A stretch of 55,827 nucleotides of DNA from Xanthomonas sp. (GTDB lineage Bacteria; Pseudomonadota; Gammaproteobacteria; Xanthomonadales; Xanthomonadaceae): the NCBI RefSeq assembly GCF_017163755.1, contig NZ_JAFIWC010000032.1, forward strand, positions 1 through 55,827, read 5' to 3'. Shown here one piece after another: positions 43,996 through 55,827 of the stretch (position 1 is the first letter of the stretch; every line of letters starts with the position of its first letter). The notes below the pieces were generated by a model, which saw only the letters and a program-made list of their open reading frames with translations, was not told the origin of the DNA and did not search any database. The position numbers and the translations under genes are program-made.

Positions 43996-45909
43996 TCAGC
44001 GGCTCTTGGCGACCCGCAGCACCTTCGGCGTCACGAATACCAGCAGCTCGGCCTTGCTCTTGCTGCGTCCGCGCTTCTTGAACAGGTTGCCCAGGAACGG
44101 GATGTCGCCGAGGAACGGGACCTTGGCGATGCTGGACCGGTCGGTGAACTCGTACACGCCGCCGATCACCACCGTCTGCCCGTCGTCGACCAGCACCGCG
44201 GTATTGATCTCGCGGCGGTTGATTTCCGGCACGGTGCCGTAGCCGTCCAGCACGATGTAGCGCTCGACCTCGTCCTTCTTGATGTTCATGTTGAGGAAGA
44301 CGCGGTTGTCGTTGGTGATGGTCGGGGTGACCTTCAGCTCGAGCAACACTTCCTTGAACTGGACGTTGGCCTGCGACGTGCCGGTACCGCTGCTGGTGAT
44401 GGTCACATAGCCGATTTCCTTGCCCTGCTTGATCACGCCTTCGCGCTGGTTGGTGGTCACGATGCGCGGATTGGACACGACTTCGCCGCGACCCTCCTCC
44501 TGCATCGCCGACAGCTCCAGATCGAGCGAGAAGTTGGCGCCCAGCAACGTGTAGGCGATGGCGCCGGGAGCGGTGGTGGTATAGGTGCCAGCCGCCAGGT
44601 CGACGTTCAGCCCGCCGGGTACGTTGGTTACGCCGTCTTGGATGATCGACGTGTTGTTCTCCAGGCTGCCGCTCACCGCACCGGTGTTGCCGCCGTACTG
44701 TCTGCGTCCGGAGATGCCGAACCTGGCACCGAGATCGCGCGCGAACGTGTCGGTGGCGATGACGATGCGGCCTTCGATCAGCACCTGGTCGACCGGCCGG
44801 TCGATCACGTCGATCAGCTCGCGCATCTGCGCGACCTTCTTCGGGATGTCGCTGACCATCAGCACGTTGGTGCGCTCGTCGGCCACCAGCCGGCCGCGCG
44901 GGGACAGGAAGCCGTTGTCGTTCTGGCTGCTGCCGCCACCGCCGCCGCTACCGCCGCTGCCACCGCCGCCGCTGCCGCCGATGCCCTTGGCTTCGGTCAG
45001 CGCTTTGAAGATGGCCTGCGCGTTGTGGTAGTTGATCTGGATGTAGTCGGTGATCAGGTCCTCGCGGTTCTCGATCGCGATGCGCGCGTCTTCCTTGTCC
45101 TGCTCGAACTTGGCCAGCTCCGGCTGCGGCGCGACCCACATCACCGCGCCGTCGCGGCGCTTGTCCAGGCCCTTGGCGCGCAGCACGATGTCCAGCGCCT
45201 GGTCCCACGGCACGTTGACCAGGCGCAGGGTCACGTTGCCCTGCACCGTGTCGGACGCGACGATGTTGAGGTTGGACTCCTCGGCGATCAACTGCAGCAC
45301 GGTGCGCACCGGCACGTCCTGGAAGTTGAAGGTCACCGGGCGCCCGCTGTAGCCGCGGCTGGCTACCTGCGCCGCCGCCTGGCCGACCGTGGTGGCGTTG
45401 ATCGCGCCCACCGCCGGCGCCGCCGCGCGCGGCGAGATCTCCACCACGTACTCGTTGCCGGACTGGTAGGCCAGCGACTCGAACGGGCCGTTGGTGCTCA
45501 GCACCAGCTGCGCGCCGCCGCCATAAGGCTTGGCGTCGATGCGCTGCACCGGCGTGGCGAAGTCGGTGACGTTGAGCGGCCGCTGCAGCTCGGCCGGCAG
45601 CACGGCATTGCCCACGTCGACCACGACGCTGTTGCCCTGGGTGCGCAGATCCGGGCTGGCGCCGGCGTCGCTGAAGCGCAGGATCAGCCGCCCCGCGTCG
45701 CCTTCGCCGCGCTTGAAGTCGATCTTCGAGACGCTGATCTTGGCCGCAACCGTCTTCGCCGGATCCTGCGCCCCCGCCGGTACCGACACCTGCGCCGGCG
45801 TGGCCGCAAACGCGCCGCCCGCCAGCATCGTCGCCAACCCCAACGCGCAGAACCGTACCTTCGCATGGCGCCGGATGGGACGCATGCTCAGGGCTTTGGA
45901 AAAAGTCAT
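43996..45909 (-). CDS. pilQ: Type IV pilus secretin PilQ
   Basis: 637 residues, forming the outer-membrane ring through which the pilus passes. A signal peptide (CALGLATMLAGGAFA) precedes an AMIN domain (residues 55-150). The STN/N0 domain is VTFNFQDVPVRTVLQLIAEE. The N1 domain is interrupted by a Gly/Ser linker (44928-44982). The secretin barrel has VLIEGRIVIATD, EVVSNPRIVTTNQREGVIKQ and VPFLGDIPFLGNLFKKR. Start 45909 has GGGGAT six bases upstream. An ATG at 45933 that overlaps the pilP stop (ATGA), adding eight residues, is equally consistent with the coupled style of this operon. Confidence 0.95.
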   Translation of the reverse strand: MTFSKALSMRPIRRHAKVRFCALGLATMLAGGAFAATPAQVSVPAGAQDPAKTVAAKISVSKIDFKRGEGDAGRLILRFSDAGASPDLRTQGNSVVVDVGNAVLPAELQRPLNVTDFATPVQRIDAKPYGGGAQLVLSTNGPFESLAYQSGNEYVVEISPRAAAPAVGAINATTVGQAAAQVASRGYSGRPVTFNFQDVPVRTVLQLIAEESNLNIVASDTVQGNVTLRLVNVPWDQALDIVLRAKGLDKRRDGAVMWVAPQPELAKFEQDKEDARIAIENREDLITDYIQINYHNAQAIFKALTEAKGIGGSGGGGSGGSGGGGGSSQNDNGFLSPRGRLVADERTNVLMVSDIPKKVAQMRELIDVIDRPVDQVLIEGRIVIATDTFARDLGARFGISGRRQYGGNTGAVSGSLENNTSIIQDGVTNVPGGLNVDLAAGTYTTTAPGAIAYTLLGANFSLDLELSAMQEEGRGEVVSNPRIVTTNQREGVIKQGKEIGYVTITSSGTGTSQANVQFKEVLLELKVTPTITNDNRVFLNMNIKKDEVERYIVLDGYGTVPEINRREINTAVLVDDGQTVVIGGVYEFTDRSSIAKVPFLGDIPFLGNLFKKRGRSKSKAELLVFVTPKVLRVAKSR

Positions 45910-45929
45910 CGTGCTATCCCCATAATCAA

Positions 45930-46466
45930 TCATTGATCGTCCAGCGCGACGGAAGCCGGACGTTCCAGCCAACCGCCAGCGCCATCCGGCACCAGTTCAA
46001 TCAAATCGATGCGATCCTCGTGCACCCCAGTCACGCGGCCATCGCTCTGCCCCAGATACACGCCGGGACGCACGCGGTAGGTCACCTTGTCCGGGGCCAT
46101 CACCAGCGCGACCAGGCCCGGCTCCCTGCCCAGCGTACCCACCATGTCCAGGCTATCCAGCGGGAACTGCTCCAGCGGTTCCTTGCGCCGGTTCGGATCC
46201 GGACGCAGGCCGCTGTTGCCGTCGGGATCGGCCCAGGCGTCGCTGAACGGATCGCGCATGCCCTGCGCCGCATACTCGAACGTCTCGAACTGCTGCATCA
46301 CCGGCAACGGATCCAGCGGCGGCGCCGGCCGGGCGCGCACCTCGGCCACCCAGCTCTCCAGGTTCGGCGCATCGCCCGGCGTGCTGGTCACGCCGCGGCC
46401 GCAGCCGCTGAGCAGCGCCAGCAGCGCCAGCGCGGCGGCAAGCTTCAAACCCGCTGTCCGGCTCAT
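45930..46466 (-). CDS. pilP: Type IV pilus assembly lipoprotein PilP
   Basis: 178 residues. The lipoprotein signal ends LLALLSGC, so it is lipid-anchored in the inner membrane. The unstructured stretch QQFETFEYAAQGMRDPFSDA is the segment that binds PilN/PilO. The beta-sandwich HR domain (LDMVGTLGREPGLVALVMAP, YRVRPGVYLGQSDGRVTGV) contacts PilQ. The start at 46466 overlaps the pilO stop (ATGA). Confidence 0.94.
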   Translation of the reverse strand: MSRTAGLKLAAALALLALLSGCGRGVTSTPGDAPNLESWVAEVRARPAPPLDPLPVMQQFETFEYAAQGMRDPFSDAWADPDGNSGLRPDPNRRKEPLEQFPLDSLDMVGTLGREPGLVALVMAPDKVTYRVRPGVYLGQSDGRVTGVHEDRIDLIELVPDGAGGWLERPASVALDDQ

Positions 46467-47137
46467 GCGCCACCACCTTGCTTGGTACCCTTCTTCGCCT
46501 CGGCCGCGGCCTTCTCCTGCTCCTCCATCTCCTTGTCGTCGAGATAGCGATAGGTCTTGACCGTGCCGGACAGTTCGAGCTCGCCGCGCGCGGTGATGCC
46601 CGCCTTCTTGTCCTTGGGCTTGAGGTTGATATCGTGCATGGTCAGGATCACCACCCGCGGCAGCGAGGCGACGCCGCTGACGAAGGCGCCGAACTGGTGG
46701 TAGCTGCCCACCATGCGCAACGCGATCGGCTTCTCGGCGTAGAACTCCTTCGGCGATTCGGGCCCGGGCTGGAACAGCTCGTTGGCCAGGCCGCTGGACA
46801 GCGCGGTCTGCGAGATGTCGATGATCAGGTCGGGCATTTCGGTCCTGCTCGGCAGCTGCCGCAGCATCTGCTGCAGCACCTGCTCCATCTGCGCCAGCTG
46901 CTGCTTCAGCGGCTGCAGGTTGACCGCGCGGCCCTGCTCCTTCTCGAACGACAGGCGCAGATCGGTTTCCTTCTGCTCCAGCGTGGCCAGCTCCTCGCGC
47001 TTGCCGCTGATCAGCAGGAACCAGGACATGATCAGGATGAACAGCGCCAGCAGCACGCAGAAGCCGACCTTGGCCTGCTGCGGCCAGCTGCCCATGTTGT
47101 TGAAGTCGAGTTCTTTCAGATTGACTTTCTTGCTCAT
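46463..47137 (-). CDS. pilO: Type IV pilus inner-membrane protein PilO
   Basis: 224 residues. One N-terminal membrane helix (VGFCVLLALFILIMSWFLLI) is followed by a coiled coil (LATLEQKETDLRLSFEKEQG, LKQQLAQMEQVLQQMLRQLP) and a periplasmic ferredoxin-like domain (IALRMVGSYHQFGAFVSGVA). It forms a dimer with PilN and links to PilP. Overlaps with pilN and pilP are each four bases. Confidence 0.94.
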   Translation of the reverse strand: MSKKVNLKELDFNNMGSWPQQAKVGFCVLLALFILIMSWFLLISGKREELATLEQKETDLRLSFEKEQGRAVNLQPLKQQLAQMEQVLQQMLRQLPSRTEMPDLIIDISQTALSSGLANELFQPGPESPKEFYAEKPIALRMVGSYHQFGAFVSGVASLPRVVILTMHDINLKPKDKKAGITARGELELSGTVKTYRYLDDKEMEEQEKAAAEAKKGTKQGGGA

Positions 47138-47936
47138 GACGCCGGTCCCTGTTGCGCTGGCGTGGCGGCGGGCGCGGCGGCCTCGCCAGGCGTGACGGAC
47201 GCCGGCGCCGGCGCGGCGCCCGGCGTGGCGGGCGCCGCGGGCGGCGCAGCGGCCGGAGCCGGGGTCGCCGGCGTGGACCCGGCCTCCGGGCCGGTGGCCG
47301 CAGCGGCGTCGGCCGAGGGTTGCGCACCGGCCGCGGCGGCATCGGCGGCGTCGGCGCCTTCGCCCGGCACCGGCAGCTTCACCTTCAGCGTGAACACGTA
47401 CGGCAGCGCCTTGGTGTCGACGACCGGGCCCTTGGCCTCCTTCTCGTCCTGCGCCTTGGCCTCGATCACGGTCAATTCCGGGTTGGTCATCCAGCCGGAG
47501 CCTTCCAGGTTGCGCATGTAGGCGCTGACCCGCGCGTTGGACTGCGAACGGCCTTCCAGGGTCAGGATGTCGCCTTCCTGATTCAGCGCGGTCAGCACCA
47601 CGCCGTCGGGGATGGTGCGCACCAGCGAATCGAACAGATGCACCATCTGCGAACGCTTGGCCTGCAGCTCCTCGATGACCTGCTTGCGCGCCAGCAGGCG
47701 CGACTTCTGCTCGTCCAGCCGGTCGATTTCCTTGTTCTGCGCCTTGACCTTCTCGATCTCGGCTTCCAGGTACGTGTTGCGCTCGTTCTGGCCCGTGATC
47801 TGCTGGTCGTAGTAGAACCAGATCAGCAGCGACAGCAGCACGCCGCCCAGCGCGGCGAAGCCCAGCATCGCGTAGAACTCGCGCTCACGCTGCTTGCGGC
47901 GCTCCGCGCGCCAGGGCAGCAGGTTGATTTTCGCCA

Positions 47937-47937
<1 letters not shown>
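47134..47937 (-). CDS. pilN: Type IV pilus inner-membrane protein PilN
   Basis: 267 residues. The N-terminal motif INLLPWRAERRKQRE is the segment that binds PilM in the cytoplasm. One helix (MLGFAALGGVLLSLLIWFYY), a coiled coil and a periplasmic domain (VVLTALNQEGDILTLEGRSQ) follow. The last 70 residues are an Ala/Pro-rich tail, longer than in most PilN proteins. Its ATG shares one base with the pilM stop (TGATG). Confidence 0.94.
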
Positions 47938-52473
<4,536 letters not shown>

Positions 52474-52714
52474 TCCGGCAGCTGTACCGCCAAGGCGAGG
52501 ACGCGCCACGGTCGCCCGGCGATTTCGCAGCGTGATCAACGCGGCAATGGATCGCATGGCCAAGCCGCGCGGCCGATCGACCCGGGGCCGCGCCATCTGG
52601 CGCGCATGGCCACGCGCGCACGGCTCGGCAGCACAAGGCGGCTCGGGCGAGGCGCCGTCCCGCAGCGGCGACGGCGACACCACCGGCGCCTGCCCGCCGG
52701 CAGTGCGCGCACCT

Positions 52715-52742
52715 AAAAAAAAACGCCCCGCGAGGCGGGGCG
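52715..52742 (-). terminator. Rho-independent terminator of gltA
   Basis: An 8-bp GC stem (CGCCCCGC with its complement) and a 3-base loop, followed on the minus strand by nine T residues (A-run 52715-52723). It lies 27 bp past the citrate synthase stop codon. Confidence 0.95.
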
Positions 52743-52768
52743 CCGTGGCGACAGGGACGGCCGCGCGA

Positions 52769-54058
52769 TCAGCGCTGCGCGTCGCCCTTGTAGTCGCGCT
52801 TGTCGTAGCCGGTGTAGATCTGGCGCGGACGGCCGATCTTCATTTCCGGATCGACCTGTTGCTCCAGCCAATGCGACACCCAGCCGGCGGTGCGCGCGAT
52901 GGCGAACATCACGGTGAACATCTCCACCGGGATATTCAGCGCCTTGTAGATGATGCCCGAGTAGAAGTCGACGTTCGGGTACAGCTTGCGCTGCACGAAG
53001 TAGTCGTCCTTCAACGCGGCCTCTTCCAGCTTCAGCGCCACTTCCAGCAGCGGGTCGTTGACGCCCAGCTCGCCCAGCACCTTGTGGGTCATCTCGCGGA
53101 TGATCTTCGCGCGCGGGTCGAAGTTCTTGTACACGCGGTGGCCGAAGCCCATCAGGCGGAAGCCGGAGTTCTTGTCCTTGGCCTTGGCCACGGCCGAATC
53201 GACGTTGTCGGCGGTGCCGATCTCCTCGAGCATCTTCAGCACGGCCTCGTTGGCGCCGCCATGCGCCGGACCCCACAGCGCGGTGATGCCCGCGGCCACC
53301 GAGGCGTACGGGTTGGCGCCGGTGGAGCCGACCAGGCGCACGGTGGAGGTCGACGCGTTCTGCTCGTGGTCGGCGTGCAGGATGAACAGCAGGTCCAGCG
53401 CCTTGGCCACGACCGGGTTCATCTCCAGCTGCTCGCTCGGCACTTCGAACATCATGTGCAGGAAGCGTTCGACGTAACCCAGGTTGTTGCGCGGGTAGCG
53501 GATCGGCCAGCCGATCGAGTAGCGGTACGCGGCGGCGGCGATGGTCGGCACCTTGGCGATCAGGCGGATCGCGGCCAGGCGGCGCTGCTCCGGATCGTTG
53601 AGGTCCAGCGTGTCGTGGTAGAACGCCGACAGCGAGGCCACGGTGCCGGCCATCATCGCCATCGGATGCGCGTCGTGGCGGAAGCCGCCGAGGAAGTTCT
53701 TCAGCGACTCGTGCATCATCGTGTGATGCGTCACTTCGTGGTCGAACTTCTTGAATTCGTCGGCGGTCGGCAGCTCGCCGTTCATCAGCAGATAGGCCAC
53801 TTCCAGGAAGTTGGACTTTTCCGCCAGCTGCTCGATCGGGTAGCCGCGATACAGCAGCACACCGTTGTCGCCGTCGATGTAGGTGATCGCCGATTTGCAG
53901 CTGGCGGTCGCGGTGAAGCCCGAGTCGTAGGTGAACAGACCGGTTTCTTTGGTCAACTTGGAGATGTCGACGCAATCGTTGCCCAAGGTGGGTTTGAGTA
54001 CCGGCAGAACGACCGACTTGTCGCCGGCGTTCAGCGTGACCTGATCAAGATCGGACAC
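52769..54058 (-). CDS. gltA: Citrate synthase
   Basis: 429 residues, type II hexameric length as in Escherichia coli GltA. It condenses acetyl-CoA with oxaloacetate. Landmarks are [20 protein letters not shown], the [12 protein letters not shown] segment, the catalytic His in [20 protein letters not shown], and [15 protein letters not shown] with a second His. The C-terminus has [14 protein letters not shown] and [13 protein letters not shown]. The start codon is GTG 54058, with GAGGAG eight bases upstream. It has its own terminator and an extended -10 promoter. Confidence 0.97.
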   Translation of the reverse strand: MSDLDQVTLNAGDKSVVLPVLKPTLGNDCVDISKLTKETGLFTYDSGFTATASCKSAITYIDGDNGVLLYRGYPIEQLAEKSNFLEVAYLLMNGELPTADEFKKFDHEVTHHTMMHESLKNFLGGFRHDAHPMAMMAGTVASLSAFYHDTLDLNDPEQRRLAAIRLIAKVPTIAAAAYRYSIGWPIRYPRNNLGYVERFLHMMFEVPSEQLEMNPVVAKALDLLFILHADHEQNASTSTVRLVGSTGANPYASVAAGITALWGPAHGGANEAVLKMLEEIGTADNVDSAVAKAKDKNSGFRLMGFGHRVYKNFDPRAKIIREMTHKVLGELGVNDPLLEVALKLEEAALKDDYFVQRKLYPNVDFYSGIIYKALNIPVEMFTVMFAIARTAGWVSHWLEQQVDPEMKIGRPRQIYTGYDKRDYKGDAQR

Positions 54059-54146
54059 AGTGTGCGCTCCTCAGTGGAAGGCGCCTGTCCGTGCTTTGCG
54101 AACAGACGCGTGAAGGAAGTCCACGGCAATTACCACGGATCGCGCC

Positions 54147-54152
54147 ATTATC
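54147..54152 (-). promoter_or_regulatory. Extended -10 promoter of gltA
   Basis: On the minus strand TGC-GATAAT is an extended -10 element (TGn next to a hexamer that matches 5 of 6). It is about 90 bases before the gltA GTG, leaving an 80-base leader. Confidence 0.55.
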
Positions 54153-54282
54153 GCACAGCAACATTTGAGTAGTCGCTCGTACTGAGGCCGTACGGCGTTG
54201 GCCGGCGATGCGACACAGCGTTGCATCCCATCGTCGCTTGACGAAGGGATTCGGGCCGGAACCGGATTGAAACCAGAGCGAC

Positions 54283-54315
54283 AAAAAAGACGGCCGCGCA
54301 GGGCGCGGCCGTCTT
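54283..54315 (-). terminator. Rho-independent terminator of rpmE2
   Basis: A 13-bp perfect stem (AAGACGGCCGCGC with its complement) and a 3-base loop, followed on the minus strand by a run of T (A-run 54283-54288). It lies 24 bp past the L31 stop codon. Confidence 0.93.
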
Positions 54316-54338
54316 GGTGCAGCCTTACGACCGTCCGA

Positions 54339-54581
54339 TCAGCGCGCGTAGCGCTTCTGGAACTTGTCGATGCGGCCGCTGGTATCGATGACCTTGTGCT
54401 TGCCCGTGTAGAACGGATGCGAAGCCGAGGAAATTTCAACCTTGATCAGCGGATACTCTTCGCCGTCCTCCCACTTGACCGTCTCTTTCGAGGACATGGT
54501 CGAACGGGTCAGGATCTTGAAATCGGAAGTGACATCGTGGAAAACGACGTCGCGGTATTGGGGATGGATGTCGGCCTTCAT
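54339..54581 (-). CDS. rpmE2: 50S ribosomal protein L31 type B
   Basis: 80 residues, ending KRYAR. It has the L31 motif [20 protein letters not shown] and the opening [20 protein letters not shown]. It lacks the Cys residues that bind zinc in type A L31, so it is the zinc-independent form. In many bacteria this form replaces the zinc form under zinc starvation. No Zur-box-like palindrome is evident upstream, so it may be the main L31 here. It is monocistronic, with its own promoter and terminator. Confidence 0.96.
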   Translation of the reverse strand: MKADIHPQYRDVVFHDVTSDFKILTRSTMSSKETVKWEDGEEYPLIKVEISSASHPFYTGKHKVIDTSGRIDKFQKRYAR

Positions 54582-54620
54582 GGGCACGCACCGTAGGGGG
54601 CTGCTGGACAAGAGGGCAAT

Positions 54621-54648
54621 GTTATCAACCCTTGGGCCTGCCGCGCAA
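54621..54648 (-). promoter_or_regulatory. Promoter of rpmE2
   Basis: On the minus strand TTGCGC (54648-54643) and GATAAC (54626-54621) are 16 bp apart, 40 bases before the rpmE2 ATG. Confidence 0.55.
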
Positions 54649-54659
54649 GCCTTCCGCGT

Positions 54660-54698
54660 GCATCGGGCGCCGGGCCGCGGCCGGCGGGCGCCCGATGC
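54660..54698. other. Long hairpin between rpmE2 and the nucleoside hydrolase
   Basis: Perfect 11-bp arms (GCATCGGGCGC, 54660-54670 and 54688-54698) enclose a 17-base loop that itself contains the palindrome GGCCGCGGCC. It has no T-run. It lies just after the nucleoside hydrolase stop and just upstream of the rpmE2 promoter. Confidence 0.7.
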
Positions 54699-54712
54699 GC
54701 AGCGGCAGGCGC

Positions 54713-55651
54713 CTAGCCGGCGCCGACCGCCGCGCGCGCCAGCCGCTCGAAGCGGGCCTGGTCGTAGCGGATCAGCATCGAAGCGTTGTCCGCCAGGCCC
54801 AGCTGGCGGTTCCAGTCGACCAGGGTGGCGCCGCGGCTGTGCGTCCCGGCCAGTTCGACCTGCAGCGGCCGCGCCTGCACCTCCAGCGCGCCGTCGGGCT
54901 GCAGCGCCCAGGCCATCGCCAGCGCGTCGGCCGCGTACCAGTGCTCGCCGCGCGAATCCTCCGACCACAGCCGGGTCTTGCGCGAGATCGCCTCGTAGAA
55001 GCGCGCCTTGTCCGCGTCGGCGGCCAGCCACTGCTCGACCTGGCGGTGCGGCAGGCCATGGGCGACGGTGGCTTCCCAGTCGGCCACGTCGATGCGCGGG
55101 AACGCGGAGAACACGATATGCGCCGCCTCCGGGTCGAAGGCGATGTTGAATTCGGCGGCCGGGGTGATGTTGCCGTGGCAGGTGATCGCCCCGCCCATCA
55201 CCACGAAGCGCGGCACGCGCTGCGGCAGGGTCGGGTCGAGCTTCAGCGCCAGCGCGATGTTGGTCAGCGGGCCCAGCGCCACCAGCAGCAGGCGGCCGGC
55301 GTACTGGTGCGACAGGCGCAGGATGGCCAAGGCGGCGTGCTCGGCGGCGGCGCCATGCGCCGCCGCCGGCAGGCCGATGTCGCCGAAGCCGTCCATGCCG
55401 TGCACGTGCGCCGCGTCCACCGCCGGATGCAGGATCGGGTCGGCGCAGCCGGCGAACACCGGCACGTCCTGGCGCCCGGCCACCTCGCACAGCTTCAGCG
55501 CATTGCGCACGGTGTGGCCCAGGCCGACGTTGCCGGCGGCGATGGTCAGGCCCACCACCTCATGGCGCTCGTCGGCGAACGCCATCAGCAACGCCAGTGC
55601 GTCGTCAACGCCGGGATCGGTGTCGATCAACAGGGGAATCTTGTCGCTCAT
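54713..55651 (-). CDS. Nucleoside hydrolase (IunH/URH1 family)
   Basis: 312 residues. The N-terminal calcium and ribose site [12 protein letters not shown] (residues 10-21) is the family signature. Further landmarks are [57 protein letters not shown] and [12 protein letters not shown]. It cleaves ribonucleosides to base and ribose in the cytoplasm, for nucleoside salvage. The base preference (purine, pyrimidine or both) cannot be read. The start at 55651 ([14 protein letters not shown]) fits the family. A heptamer repeat lies 64 bp upstream. Confidence 0.94.
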   Translation of the reverse strand: MSDKIPLLIDTDPGVDDALALLMAFADERHEVVGLTIAAGNVGLGHTVRNALKLCEVAGRQDVPVFAGCADPILHPAVDAAHVHGMDGFGDIGLPAAAHGAAAEHAALAILRLSHQYAGRLLLVALGPLTNIALALKLDPTLPQRVPRFVVMGGAITCHGNITPAAEFNIAFDPEAAHIVFSAFPRIDVADWEATVAHGLPHRQVEQWLAADADKARFYEAISRKTRLWSEDSRGEHWYAADALAMAWALQPDGALEVQARPLQVELAGTHSRGATLVDWNRQLGLADNASMLIRYDQARFERLARAAVGAG

Positions 55652-55714
55652 GCGGGATTCTTCATCAGTCCGTTCGGCCGCCGAGTCTGGCATTGCGGCA
55701 GGGGACTGGGAAGC

Positions 55715-55756
55715 GGGACCGGGGACCGGGGACCGGGGACCGGGGACCGGGGACCG
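55715..55756 (+). repeat. Heptanucleotide tandem repeat (GGGACCG)x6
   Basis: Six perfect tandem copies of GGGACCG, upstream of the nucleoside hydrolase gene. The unit differs from the GGGACTC arrays at 35.0 kb and 51.7 kb by two bases; the mixed array at 51655-51682 contains both versions. Confidence 0.92.
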
Positions 55757-55827
55757 GGCAAGGATCTTTGGCCGCGATCGCCTGTCAAGCGCCTTTCGAA
55801 TTCATGCACATGGGCTTGACGCTGGAA

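Noticed and set aside
44928-44982. The codon repeats in pilQ as a separate repeat element
   Set aside because: They are an in-frame Gly/Ser linker of the secretin.
54660-54698. A rho-independent terminator for the nucleoside hydrolase gene
   Set aside because: The stem is strong but there is no T-run on either strand, so I list it only as a hairpin.

Overview
The window is GC-rich chromosomal DNA from a gammaproteobacterium of the Xanthomonadaceae, most likely Xanthomonas or a near relative. This rests on gene content and order (pilMNOPQ divergent from a PBP1a gene, a moxR/bat cluster, scattered glycolytic genes, citrate synthase followed by a type-B L31 gene) and on promoter style. It is an inference from family knowledge, not a database result. 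I see no insertion sequence, prophage, CRISPR array, rRNA or tRNA.

Layout. (1) 1-2.1 kb: a C-terminally shortened epoxide hydrolase divergent from a LysR regulator. (2) 2.1-6.9 kb, minus strand: pgk, a HAD phosphatase, pyruvate kinase and class I fructose-bisphosphate aldolase. (3) 7.2-11.2 kb, minus: a DUF2339/DUF3999 membrane protein pair. (4) 11.4-12.5 kb: an unusual soluble chemoreceptor with the signalling tip at its N-terminus. (5) 12.5-17.5 kb: a compact five-gene operon of redox enzymes (ene-reductase, two SDRs, a four-helix membrane protein, a quinone-reductase-like enzyme) divergent from a TetR regulator. (6) 17.7-21.6 kb: two small exported proteins, GAPDH, OmpW with a perfect FNR-type box, and an S1/P1 nuclease. 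(7) 21.9-24.8 kb: thioredoxin 2, an OsmC protein, a rhodanese, a broken ArsR gene and a persulfide-dioxygenase-like hydrolase, that is, a sulfur/redox island. (8) 25-28 kb: modABC and a flavin reductase. (9) 28.1-32.7 kb: a TonB-like lipoprotein, a long acetyl-CoA hydrolase/transferase, an L,D-transpeptidase and an M23 peptidase. (10) 32.9-36.4 kb: transketolase and a dicarboxylate/amino-acid symporter. (11) 36.8-43.8 kb: moxR-DUF58-DUF4381-batA-batBC-batD, with 4-nt overlaps at every junction after DUF58. (12) 44-51.6 kb: the type IV pilus assembly operon pilMNOPQ and mrcA. (13) 51.8-55.8 kb: a conserved hypothetical protein, citrate synthase, L31 type B and a nucleoside hydrolase.

How it fits together. 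Central carbon genes (tkt, gap, pgk, pyk, fda, gltA) are all on the minus strand as separate units, each with its own promoter or terminator where these can be seen. Between them lie short envelope operons (pilus, peptidoglycan, Bat) and stress/redox operons with local regulators. The points most worth a second look are: a 7-bp GGGACTC/GGGACCG tandem repeat family that occurs at four sites and has become the C-terminus of the symporter; three genes whose -10 hexamer lies exactly six bases before the ATG, predicting leaderless mRNAs; the FNR box between gap and ompW; the inverted chemoreceptor; and the TetR-linked reductase operon.
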